Origin: Sphingopyxis sp. UBA6723
GTDB taxonomy: Bacteria > Pseudomonadota > Alphaproteobacteria > Sphingomonadales > Sphingomonadaceae
Assembly (NCBI RefSeq): GCF_002454115.1
Contig: NZ_DKIH01000015.1
Span: forward strand, 1 to 5,295
Direction: 5' to 3'
DNA length: 5,295 nt
Under the pieces are notes generated by a model. The model ran no database searches. It was not told where the DNA came from and saw nothing but the letters and a program-made list of their open reading frames with translations. The translations under genes and the position numbers were made by a program. Positions 1 through 5,295 of this stretch are shown in pieces. Within the stretch, counting starts at the first letter, position 1. Each line of letters opens with the position of its first letter.

Positions 1-450
1 AGCGAGGCCGAATATGACGAGATGACCGCGGTCAATTCAAAAACCGCCTTCTTCTTCCTGAAAGAGGCGGGCAAGCATCTAAATGACAATGGCAAGATCT
101 GCACCCTGGTGACCTCGCTGCTCGGAGCCTTCACGCCCTTTTATGCGGCCTATGCCGGCACCAAGGCTCCGGTCGAACATTATACCCGCGCCGCGTCGAA
201 GGAATTTGGCGAACGGGGCATTTCGGTGACAGCGATCGGGCCGGGGCCGATGGATACGCCCTTTTTCTATCCTGCCGAGGGCGCCGACGCCGTGGCCTAT
301 CATAAATCGGCGGGCGCGCTGTCGGCCTTCTCGAAAACCGGCCTCACCGATATCGAGGATATTGTGCCCTGGATCCGTATGCTTGTGTCGGAAGGCTGGT
401 GGATGACCGGACAGACGATTCTGGTCAATGGCGGCTACACGACTAAGTGA
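1..450 (+). CDS. Short-chain dehydrogenase/reductase (SDR), C-terminal part, 5' truncated by window edge
   Basis: The frame is open from base 1 and ends at TGA 448-450, giving 149 residues; the Met codon at 22 is internal, because the codons before it (SEAEYDE) read straight on. The Rossmann N-terminus with the cofactor-binding TGxxxGxG motif must lie upstream of the window. The catalytic part is clear: a Ser at fragment residue 39 (VTSLLGAF), then YAGTK with Tyr51 and Lys55 as the YxxxK pair, then a PGPMDTPFF segment near residues 81-89 matching the usual PG-x-x-x-T loop behind the active site. The C-terminus GWWMTGQTILVNGGY is the standard SDR ending (TGQ...DGG-like). SDRs are cytoplasmic NAD(P)H-dependent oxidoreductases acting on alcohols, ketones or 3-oxoacyl groups; the substrate cannot be read from this fragment. 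It appears intact at its 3' end. Family assignment is near certain, specific function unknown. Confidence 0.93.
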   Translation, partial: SEAEYDEMTAVNSKTAFFFLKEAGKHLNDNGKICTLVTSLLGAFTPFYAAYAGTKAPVEHYTRAASKEFGERGISVTAIGPGPMDTPFFYPAEGADAVAYHKSAGALSAFSKTGLTDIEDIVPWIRMLVSEGWWMTGQTILVNGGYTTK

Positions 451-457
451 CCCCTCC

Positions 458-486
458 CGGCGGGCGGCGGTTGCCGCCGCCCGCCG
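458..486 (+). terminator. GC-rich hairpin after the SDR gene, possible terminator
   Basis: Bases 458-470 pair perfectly with 474-486 (13 bp, essentially all G:C) around a 3-base TTG loop, starting 7 bases after the SDR stop codon. Position and strength fit a transcription end or an mRNA 3' protective hairpin. No T-run follows (the next bases are CTGTCGGGGCG), so it is not a canonical factor-independent terminator; GC-rich alphaproteobacteria often lack the T-tract. The stem is seen directly; the function is inferred. Confidence 0.5.
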
Positions 487-713
487 CTGTCGGGGCGATC
501 AGGCGACGACGCCAGTCCCCCAAGCAAAAAAATGTTCCTCTCCTGCATCCACTGCCGGAAACCATGCCGTCTAGCCCATGATCGGCCCTTGCGCCGGTCC
601 GGGCGGCGGCTTCGCGCGGCGGTTGATATGTGCTCCCCGGTGCAGTTCATCCCCGCCTTGCGGGAAGCCGTCGCCTGTGGTTTCACCATGCCGGTGCGGT
701 ATGACGGAGAGAT
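487..713. other. Gene-free stretch upstream of the sigma-factor operon
   Basis: I find no convincing gene here. A 66-codon frame from ATG 532 lacks a ribosome binding site, has unremarkable composition and would run past the start of the next gene. A run of seven A residues lies at 526-532, just before that ATG. The promoter of the downstream operon should be in this stretch, but I could not match an ECF-type GGAAC...CGTT pair or a good sigma-70 pair with acceptable spacing, so no promoter is called. Confidence 0.5.
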
Positions 714-1328
714 ATGTCGATGGATTTTTTGATTGCCGCTGCGGCCGCTGCCGCCACCGTGCCCGCCCCCGCGGCAACGCCGCCCGCTCCCACGACGGTT
801 TCGGTCCCGGTCGCGGAATCGATCAGCGCCGAAGATATCGCGGCCTATATCAGCCCGCGCGAAATCGCGCATTATGTCCCGGCGCCGCCGCCGACAACTG
901 AACTGGTTGCGGTCAGCGACAGTTTTTTCAGCTTGCTCGAACAGATCACGATGGTCGCGTTGCTTGTCGTCGGCCTTTTTCTGCTCGCGCGGCTGCTCCA
1001 CGCTTGGATGTTGCACCGCTCGATCCGCCGCGCGCTCGAAGCGAAATCGGACGCGGTCAGTCCGCTGATCGACAAGCTCAACAAGCCTTATGAGCATATC
1101 AGCTGGCAGGGTGGCAAGGAAACGGCCAGCGGCGGCGACGACCGCAATGCCCTTGTCCTGTTGGCGATCGGCCTCGCGATGGCCGGCTTCGGGCTGATCC
1201 AGGGCCATGAACAGCTGATCCGCACCGCTGCGGGCGCGTCGCTCTTCCCGATCTTTGTCGGCATTGCCTTGCTCGTCCGCCGCCGCCTTGCGCGCGCCGC
1301 CGCTGCCGAGGAGCGCGCCGCTGCGTGA
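714..1328 (+). CDS. DUF6249-like membrane protein, first gene of the sigma-factor operon
   Basis: A 204-residue protein starting at ATG 714 behind GGAG at 706-709 (4-base gap); a second ATG at 720 (Met3) has a 10-base gap and is an equally possible start. Residues 5-34 are an Ala/Pro-rich low-complexity stretch beginning with a short hydrophobic run, possibly an export or anchor sequence. Residues 35-76 are polar and probably extracytoplasmic. Membrane segments are predicted at about 78-95, 145-163 and 172-188. Between the first and second is a basic, helical cytoplasmic-type loop (HRSIRRALEAKSD, then LIDKLNKPYEH), and the C-terminus ends in an Arg/Ala-rich tail. One helix, a basic loop and a closing helix pair is the layout I associate with DUF6249 proteins, which have no established function. 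Its 3' end overlaps the likely sigma-factor start, pointing to translational coupling and a shared role, perhaps sensing or membrane tethering (inference). The family name is from memory of the layout and was not searched. Confidence 0.82.
   Translation: MSMDFLIAAAAAAATVPAPAATPPAPTTVSVPVAESISAEDIAAYISPREIAHYVPAPPPTTELVAVSDSFFSLLEQITMVALLVVGLFLLARLLHAWMLHRSIRRALEAKSDAVSPLIDKLNKPYEHISWQGGKETASGGDDRNALVLLAIGLAMAGFGLIQGHEQLIRTAAGASLFPIFVGIALLVRRRLARAAAAEERAAA
1308..1313 (+). promoter_or_regulatory. Shine-Dalgarno sequence for the sigma-factor gene
   Basis: GAGGAG lies inside the last codons of the upstream membrane protein gene and ends 7 bases before CTG 1321, ideal spacing. No ATG or GTG in the sigma-factor frame lies near it, so this site argues for a CTG start at 1321 over the in-frame TTG codons at 1255, 1264 and 1288. 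Confidence 0.6.
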
Positions 1329-1863
1329 TGATGGGAGCGCCGAAGAAGATTGGGCTCTCAACCAGCGGGTTGCCGCGGGGGATCGTGCCGCTTTTCAGCT
1401 CCTCGTGCTGCGGCACGAAGGGCGGTTGCGGGCGTTTCTGGCCCGCGCTGCGGGATGCGACGCCGACGATCTGGCGCAGGAAGCCTTTGTCCGTGCGTGG
1501 CAGCGTGCGGGCGATTATCGGGGGCAGGGGAGTTATGCGGCCTGGATCATGGGGATTGGCTGGCGGTTGTTTCTCGATCAGCGGCGCACTGCGCGGCGAC
1601 GCGAGGGGCTGGCGGGCCGCGATGACGACGCGCCAACCTCGACCGATCCGCGCGGCGCTAGCGACGCGGCGATCGACGCCGACCGCTTGCTCGCCGCGCT
1701 CTCGCCGCAGGAACGCGCTGCGCTCACCTTGTGCTTCGGCCACGGCTGGTCGCATGGCGAGGCGGCCGAGATCATGGGGGTGCCGCTCGGCACGCTCAAA
1801 TCCTTGGTCTTGCGCGGGCGCGCCAAGGCGCAGAAGATGACCGGCGAAGGAGCGGACGCATGA
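1321..1863 (+). CDS. ECF-type RNA polymerase sigma factor (sigma-70 family)
   Basis: Taken from CTG 1321 the product is 180 residues, typical for an ECF sigma factor. Region 2 spans about residues 24-94: AFQLLVLRHEGRLRAFLARA, then the core-binding region 2.2 motif DADDLAQEAFVRAWQ at 47-61, then the -10 recognition helix around W75 and LFLDQRR (83-89). A linker rich in Asp, Ala and Arg follows (95-118). Region 4 covers about 120-172, with LSPQERAALTL and a helix-turn-helix WSHGEAAEIMGVPLGTLKS at 143-161 that should contact the -35 element. It would direct RNA polymerase to a dedicated, probably stress-related, regulon. The start is the uncertain point: there is no ATG/GTG in frame, and upstream TTG codons at 1288, 1264 or 1255 would add 11-22 unusual Ala/Pro-rich residues. 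It overlaps the genes on both sides (8 bp and 4 bp), so it is co-transcribed and probably translationally coupled. No ZAS-type anti-sigma factor is adjacent. Confidence 0.93.
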   Translation: MRDDGSAEEDWALNQRVAAGDRAAFQLLVLRHEGRLRAFLARAAGCDADDLAQEAFVRAWQRAGDYRGQGSYAAWIMGIGWRLFLDQRRTARRREGLAGRDDDAPTSTDPRGASDAAIDADRLLAALSPQERAALTLCFGHGWSHGEAAEIMGVPLGTLKSLVLRGRAKAQKMTGEGADA

Positions 1864-2183
1864 CGGCGCCGAGCGACGCAGAGATGGACGCGATGCTGAC
1901 CGCGATGCTGGCGCCGCCAACGCGTCCGGGCGACCGCGCCTTCACGCTCCAGGTCGAACGCGCGATCGACGCCCAGGCCGCCTACGCCCGCGCCCGCGCC
2001 CGCTTCTGGCGCAGCTTCGCCTTCGAGGCGCTGGCGGTCGGCGCGCTGCTCGCGGCGCTGTGGCTGCTGTCATCGGCGCCGCTGCTCGCGCCGCTGGCCG
2101 GATCGGCGCACTGGGGACTCGCGCCGCCGCTGCTGCTGATCCTGCTGCTGTGGTTCGGGACGCAGCGCTGGCGGAGCGCCTAG
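1860..2183 (+). CDS. Small two-helix membrane protein, candidate anti-sigma partner
   Basis: A 107-residue protein starting at ATG 1860, which overlaps the sigma-factor stop codon (ATGA), with AAGGAG at 1847-1852 seven bases upstream. The N-terminal half (1-50) is soluble, with an acidic start (SDAEMDAMLTAML), a predicted helix with DRAFTLQVERAID at 25-37, and an Arg-rich AYARARARFWR just before the membrane. Membrane segments are predicted at about 53-72 and 86-100. Size, position straight after an ECF sigma gene, and a cytoplasmic N-terminal helix followed by membrane helices all fit an anti-sigma-like regulator. However, there is no HxxxCxxC zinc motif, so it is not a ZAS-type anti-sigma factor, and I do not recognise the family. 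The gene ends in TAG at 2181-2183 within the CTAG shared with the convergent gene. Reality as a gene: high; regulatory role: inference from context only. Confidence 0.85.
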   Translation: MTAPSDAEMDAMLTAMLAPPTRPGDRAFTLQVERAIDAQAAYARARARFWRSFAFEALAVGALLAALWLLSSAPLLAPLAGSAHWGLAPPLLLILLLWFGTQRWRSA

Positions 2184-2905
2184 CTGGCGGGCGAATCCTC
2201 GCCGTCGATGCCCTGATACTTCAGCTGCAGATAGCGCTCGCGCGTCGCCAGCTTGTCGAGCTCGCCCGCCGCCAAGCTGCGCGCCGCGCTGCCGATCTCG
2301 GCTTCCAGCATCTTGAGGCCACCGACGAGCGTCTCATCGGGGGTGCGCCCGGCATGGGCTTCGCCGCGCAGTCCCGCGGGGATGCGCTGATAGCCCGCAA
2401 CCAGCTCGGGCAGATCTTCGCCGACCAGCTTGCGGATGTTCGCCGCCGCGGGTTCGCTGGGGTCGAGCGTCTGGAGCTGCGGCGCGAGCAGGTCGAGCTG
2501 CACCCCGATGCCGTCGACCAGCGTCCGCGCCGGGGCGGGCAGCATCGGGCGCTGCGCCTCCAGCCAGATTTCGGTGCGTCCGGCGAGCTGCTTCAAATCG
2601 GTCTTGGGGAGGTCGGCTTGGCGCGGTTCGGGAAAGGGCGAGCGGCCGAACAGCACCGCGACCCCGATCAGCAGCACGAACAGCGCCAGCAATCCCGTGA
2701 ACCCCAGCGGCTGAACCAACAGCCCGAACACCGCGGCGCCGAGCAGCACGACACCCGCCGCAACCAGCACCCGCCCCAGTTTCTTGTACAGATGCTGGCG
2801 GCGCAGCGCGACGCTCTTGGTCCCAATCGGGCGGCGGCGTTCGCGCGACCGTTCAATTGCCGATGCGGCCGAGGCCCGGACCTTGTCGACTTCGCTCATG
2901 CTCAT
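2180..2905 (-). CDS. XpaC-like membrane-anchored protein (5-bromo-4-chloroindolyl phosphate hydrolysis family), TelA partner
   Basis: A 241-residue product from ATG 2905 to TAG 2182-2180; a second ATG at 2899 (Met3) is also possible, each having an AAGG seven bases upstream. Residues 1-42 are basic and soluble (VDKVRASAASAIERSRERRR), two membrane helices follow at about 45-64 and 68-86, and the remaining 150 residues look helical and cytoplasmic, ending in LATRERYLQLKYQGIDGED. An N-terminal hairpin in the membrane with a helical C-terminal domain, encoded next to telA, is the arrangement of XpaC proteins, known from the Bacillus xpaC-yaaN (telA-like) pair. Despite the family name, no enzymatic motif is visible and the true role is unclear; acting with TelA at the membrane under stress is the reasonable inference. 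It starts 3 bases after the telA stop codon. Family call rests on context and topology, moderate confidence. Confidence 0.85.
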   Translation of the reverse strand: MSMSEVDKVRASAASAIERSRERRRPIGTKSVALRRQHLYKKLGRVLVAAGVVLLGAAVFGLLVQPLGFTGLLALFVLLIGVAVLFGRSPFPEPRQADLPKTDLKQLAGRTEIWLEAQRPMLPAPARTLVDGIGVQLDLLAPQLQTLDPSEPAAANIRKLVGEDLPELVAGYQRIPAGLRGEAHAGRTPDETLVGGLKMLEAEIGSAARSLAAGELDKLATRERYLQLKYQGIDGEDSPAS

Positions 2906-2908
2906 GCC

Positions 2909-4120
2909 TTAGCCTTCGAGCGACGCGAGCGGGCTGTCGGCGCCGCCTACGCTCGCCTGCGCCTGGCTCGCACCCTCGGCGCGCGCGATATAGCCCTTCG
3001 ACTTGGCGACCTCGCCCTCCAGCGTGTTGACGGTGGTTTTCATGCTGTCGAGCGCCTTCAGCTTGAAGGTGTCGATGGCGTCCATCGTATCATAGATATT
3101 CTGGAACGCGCGTTGCAGCGTCTCCATCGGGATCGTGCTCGACGCCGCCTGTTCGTGGATGCGCGCGGTGTTGTCCTTCAGCATCTTCGACGTGCCGTCG
3201 ATGATGTTCGCGGTCGTCGTATTGAGCGCGGTGATCTGTTCGAGCACCAGCTTCTGGTTGGTCATCGCCTGGGCGACGGTGATCGCGGTTTTCAGCGCGC
3301 CGACGGTGGTGGTGCTGGCGCGCTCGACGCCCTTCACCAACTCCACATTATTCTTCTTGACCAAATCGAGCGCCAGATACCCCTGCACCGTCACCGCCAT
3401 TTGCGTCAGCAGATCCTGCGTCCGCTGCCGCGCATAGAAGAGCGCATTTTCGCGCAGCACCTTGGCCTTCGCCGGATCGACCCCGTCGAGTTCGGCGGCC
3501 TTGTCCTCCAGCTTGCGGTCGAGCGTCTGGGCGATGTGGACCATCTGCTCCAGCTTGCCCATCGCCTCCCACAATTTGCGGCGTTCGACGTCGATGGCGG
3601 CATTGTCCATCAAAAGCTCGTCCTTGCCGTTCGCCAGCGCGGTGAGCACGCTCGAGATATGCGACTGGGCGCTGCGATATTTGGCGAAATAATTGGTGAC
3701 GCTGCTGCCGAACAATTTGTCGAGCAGCCCGCGTTTCGAGATCAGCTTGCCGTTCGCGGACGGGTCGAGCCGCTCGACAGTGTTCCTGAGTTCGATCAGA
3801 TTTTGGCCGATGTCGGTGTCGCGGTCCATCGCCTTGATCGGGCGGTCGAGGAAGCGGTTCGACTGGTTCGCCGCTTCCAGCATTTCCTTGCGGCCCATAT
3901 TGGTGATCTGGTCGACCTTCTGGCCGAACGCCGGCGAGTTGACGTCCTGCGCGACGAGGTCGTCGATAAAGCCGTCGACGCGTTCCTCCAGCTTCGATTT
4001 CTGCTCACCCGACAGCGGCACCAGCCCTGCGGCTTTTTCGGGCGCCACCGCCGGAACGGGGTCGGGCGGGGTCAGCTTCAGCTCGTCGGTTGTGGTTGCC
4101 GTCGCGGTCTGCTCGCTCAT
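2909..4120 (-). CDS. telA: TelA-family toxic anion resistance protein
   Basis: A 403-residue protein from ATG 4120, preceded by AGGA at 4130-4127 with a 6-base gap; an ATG at 4162 would add 14 residues but has no better site. Residues 1-36 are a Thr/Pro/Ala-rich disordered lead. The family signature follows: AFGQKVDQITNMGRKEM and then ANQSNRFLDRP, across about 64-94. The rest is almost wholly helical, with long heptad-like stretches (the segment with LEQMVHIAQTLDRKLEDKAAELDGV, mid-protein, and the C-terminal SMKTTVNTLEGEVAKSK), ending in a short flexible tail. There are no membrane segments, so it is cytoplasmic, perhaps recruited to the membrane by its XpaC-like neighbour. TelA proteins are linked genetically to tellurite resistance and to cell-envelope and antimicrobial stress tolerance; the molecular mechanism is not established. 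No terD/terC genes are visible in the window, so a dedicated tellurite island is not shown. Confidence 0.93.
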   Translation of the reverse strand: MSEQTATATTTDELKLTPPDPVPAVAPEKAAGLVPLSGEQKSKLEERVDGFIDDLVAQDVNSPAFGQKVDQITNMGRKEMLEAANQSNRFLDRPIKAMDRDTDIGQNLIELRNTVERLDPSANGKLISKRGLLDKLFGSSVTNYFAKYRSAQSHISSVLTALANGKDELLMDNAAIDVERRKLWEAMGKLEQMVHIAQTLDRKLEDKAAELDGVDPAKAKVLRENALFYARQRTQDLLTQMAVTVQGYLALDLVKKNNVELVKGVERASTTTVGALKTAITVAQAMTNQKLVLEQITALNTTTANIIDGTSKMLKDNTARIHEQAASSTIPMETLQRAFQNIYDTMDAIDTFKLKALDSMKTTVNTLEGEVAKSKGYIARAEGASQAQASVGGADSPLASLEG

Positions 4121-4150
4121 TCGTCTTCCTTCCAGCCCCTTGCTGCCCGC

Positions 4151-4181
4151 TCTATATGGCATGCAGCACTGTGTTATTCAA
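4151..4181 (-). promoter_or_regulatory. Possible sigma-70-type promoter for telA
   Basis: In the 64-base gap between the transporter stop and telA, the minus strand reads TTGAAT (4181-4176) and TATAGA (4156-4151) with a 19-base spacer, in one of the few A/T-rich patches of the window. Each hexamer matches the consensus at 4 of 6 positions; the spacer is longer than optimal. A start near 4144 would give a leader of about 25 bases. Weak but the best candidate; read-through from the transporter gene is an alternative. Confidence 0.3.
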
Positions 4182-4184
4182 GCA

Positions 4185-5180
4185 TTACACTTGATCGGCG
4201 CGGTTCAATGCCGGCGCAATCCACGCCGACAGGATCAGCTGCGCCATGTGATAGACCAGGATCGGGACCAGCACCATGCCGGCGATCGCGGGCGGGAACA
4301 GCGTTGCCGCCAGCGGCGCGCCGACCGCGATGCTCTTTTGCGCGCCCGCGAACAACAGGGTGATGCGGTCGGGCCGCGCCAGTTTGAGCAGCGCGCCAAA
4401 AGCCCACGCGCCGCCGAACGACAGCGTCAGCAGGATGGCGACCGCGCCGAACACGATGCCAATCTCGCGTCCATCGAGCTGATCCCAGATCCCCGCGACT
4501 ACCGCGGCCGAAAAAGCGACATAGACCGCGACCGCGATCGCGGTGCGATCCATGATCGTTGTCAGCCCCTTGTGCTTCAGCACCCATGGCCGCAGCCAGC
4601 GCTGCGCCAGCTGGCCGACGATGAATGGCAGCAACAGGATCAGGGCGATGCGCAGCGCCGCGGCCCCGCTGATCTCGCCCGCGCTGCCCGCGAGCGCCGC
4701 GAACAGCAACGGCGAGGCCATGACGCCGGTCAGGTTGAGCAGCGCCGCCGCGACGACGCTGGCGGCGACATTGCCCCCCGCCATCGAACTCGCCGCAGTA
4801 GCCGACTGAACGGTCGAGGGCAGGATGCCGAGGAACAGGAAGCCCAGCGCCAGTGTTGCGGGCAGAAAGGGTGCGGTCGCCAGCTGCGCGCCAAGGCCGA
4901 GCAACGCCATGCCGACGAAACAGAATAGCAGCGCGCTGCCCTGCAATTTCCAATTGCGGATGCCGTGCAGCACCTCGTCGCGGGGCAGGCGAACGCCGTT
5001 GAGGAAAAACAGCAGCACGATCGCCGCGGTCGACACCCCCTGCGCCACCGGCACCGCCGCGCCGCGTACCGGCAGCAGGCTGGCGAACAGGATCGTCGCA
5101 AGCAGGATAGGGACGAAGCGGTCAGGGAAGATATGGGCGAGCATGGGCAGGGCGATGGCGGGGAGCGGCTGGTTTGGCAA
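4185..5180 (-). CDS. Bile acid:sodium symporter-like membrane transporter (SBF-like, YfeH type)
   Basis: A 331-residue, very hydrophobic protein with about nine to ten predicted membrane helices. Diagnostic SBF-like segments are GILPSTVQSATAASSMAGGN (118-137), with the helix-breaking PSTVQS and GNVAAS motifs of the cation/substrate site, and LFAGAQKSIAVGAPLAATLF (276-295) in the second inverted half, followed by GMVLVPILVYHMAQL. These match the YfeH-type subgroup of the bile acid:Na+ symporter superfamily. Bacterial members are inner-membrane secondary transporters, probably sodium-coupled, for organic anions; the substrate here is unknown and bile acids are unlikely in an environmental organism. 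The start is TTG 5180, supported by GGGAGG at 5195-5190; ATG 5144 (residue 13, MLAHIFPDRF) matches the usual family N-terminus but has no visible ribosome binding site. It ends at TAA 4187-4185, 64 bases before telA on the same strand, and has no clear terminator. No functional link to telA is evident. Confidence 0.92.
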   Translation of the reverse strand: MPNQPLPAIALPMLAHIFPDRFVPILLATILFASLLPVRGAAVPVAQGVSTAAIVLLFFLNGVRLPRDEVLHGIRNWKLQGSALLFCFVGMALLGLGAQLATAPFLPATLALGFLFLGILPSTVQSATAASSMAGGNVAASVVAAALLNLTGVMASPLLFAALAGSAGEISGAAALRIALILLLPFIVGQLAQRWLRPWVLKHKGLTTIMDRTAIAVAVYVAFSAAVVAGIWDQLDGREIGIVFGAVAILLTLSFGGAWAFGALLKLARPDRITLLFAGAQKSIAVGAPLAATLFPPAIAGMVLVPILVYHMAQLILSAWIAPALNRADQV

Positions 5181-5188
5181 GAATATGA

Positions 5189-5295
5189 TCCTCCCTGTGG
5201 CGAAGCCATGGGGAGGGGGCAGCGCGAAGCGCTGACGGAGGGCCTTTGACGCGACCGGCGTCGCCCCTCCTCCACTTGCTTCGCAAGCGGTCCCC
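5189..5295. repeat. Intergenic multi-hairpin repeat element (REP-like), cut by window edge
   Basis: Successive inverted repeats are visible. The first pairs 5190-5201 with 5205-5216 (12 bp, two G:T pairs) around a GAA loop. The second pairs 5220-5225 with 5229-5234, again with a GAA loop. The third pairs 5248-5252 with 5258-5262, and is flanked by 5237-5242 pairing with 5265-5270. The fourth pairs 5275-5279 with 5283-5287 around TTC, the complement of GAA. Such mosaic hairpin strings with small triloops are typical of dispersed noncoding repeats between genes, and this one resembles elements I remember from sphingomonad genomes. No second copy exists in the window, so the repeat nature is recalled and inferred, while the hairpins are seen. 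It may act as a terminator or mRNA-stabilising element, or be a non-autonomous mobile repeat. It carries no coding frame I can support. Confidence 0.6.
5190..5195 (-). promoter_or_regulatory. Shine-Dalgarno sequence for the transporter, at the edge of the hairpin element
   Basis: The minus strand reads GGGAGG here; the GGAGG core ends 9 bases before TTG 5180. It is the only good ribosome binding site near either possible start and therefore favours TTG. The same bases form the base of the first hairpin of the adjoining repeat, so folding of that hairpin would hide the site. Confidence 0.5.

Noticed and set aside
557..700. ECF-type promoter (GGAAC-like -35 with CGTT-like -10) before the sigma operon
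   Set aside because: GGAAAC at 557 and GGAA at 663 occur, but no CGTT-like -10 lies at about 16-17 bases from either.
532..732. 66-codon frame (ATG 532) upstream of the sigma operon
   Set aside because: Cys/Arg-rich with no Shine-Dalgarno, no family resemblance, and it overlaps the start of the next gene.
435..1361. 308-codon open frame on the - strand
   Set aside because: Antisense to the DUF6249-like gene and the GC hairpin; Arg/Asp/Gly-rich low-complexity product with no ribosome binding site or domain.
1325..1840. 171-codon + frame beginning near the sigma-factor start
   Set aside because: It has better start codons than the sigma frame but its product is Arg/Trp/Ser-rich and lacks any motif; the sigma signatures are in the other frame.
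1099..1920. 273-codon open frame on the - strand
   Set aside because: Antisense to the sigma-factor gene, whose region 2 and 4 motifs are unmistakable; the antisense product is Arg/Pro-rich without a domain.
4171..4190. Inverted repeat at the end of the transporter gene as a terminator
   Set aside because: Only four pairs, a mismatch and two more pairs, with no T-run; too weak to call.
2060..4363. 767-codon open frame on the + strand
   Set aside because: It lies antisense to the XpaC-like and telA genes, which have clear family signatures, ribosome binding sites and spacing. Its translation is Arg/Leu/Gln/His-rich with no domain, as expected of the reverse frame of GC-rich codons, and it runs through the telA leader and into the transporter.
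3693..4928. 411-codon open frame on the + strand
   Set aside because: Antisense to the telA 5' half and the transporter; the translation turns into low-complexity Arg/Gln/Asp sequence and has no recognisable fold.

Overview
This window is very GC-rich DNA with alphaproteobacterial gene content. The intergenic element at the right edge, a chain of small hairpins with GAA/TTC triloops, is of a style I associate with sphingomonads. A Sphingopyxis- or Sphingomonas-like source is my best guess from gene content, GC richness and that element; no rRNA or marker gene confirms it.

Layout, left to right. Positions 1-450 (+) hold the C-terminal part of a short-chain dehydrogenase/reductase whose N-terminus lies outside the window. 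A 13-bp GC hairpin follows its stop codon. Positions 451-713 hold no gene I can support. Positions 714-2183 (+) form a tight three-gene operon: a 204-aa membrane protein resembling the DUF6249 group, an ECF-type (sigma-70 family) sigma factor, and a 107-aa protein with two predicted membrane segments. The first two genes overlap by about 8 bp if the sigma factor starts at a CTG codon, and the last two overlap by 4 bp (ATGA). This is a plausible sigma factor/membrane regulator cassette with no recognisable zinc-type anti-sigma factor.

Positions 2180-4120 (-) hold a two-gene operon: a TelA-family toxic anion resistance protein followed, 3 bp downstream, by a membrane-anchored XpaC-like protein. 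The two operons converge so tightly that their stop codons share one CTAG palindrome. Positions 4185-5180 (-) hold a bile acid:sodium symporter-like membrane transporter of the YfeH/SBF-like type, probably starting at TTG. Its Shine-Dalgarno sequence lies at the edge of the hairpin-rich element at 5189-5295, which runs off the window.

Apart from the sigma cassette and the repeat-derived ribosome binding site, most of the window is ordinary chromosomal housekeeping and stress content. I see no tRNA, rRNA, CRISPR array or transposase gene. The long open frames antisense to telA/xpaC and the transporter are shadows caused by GC-rich codon use.
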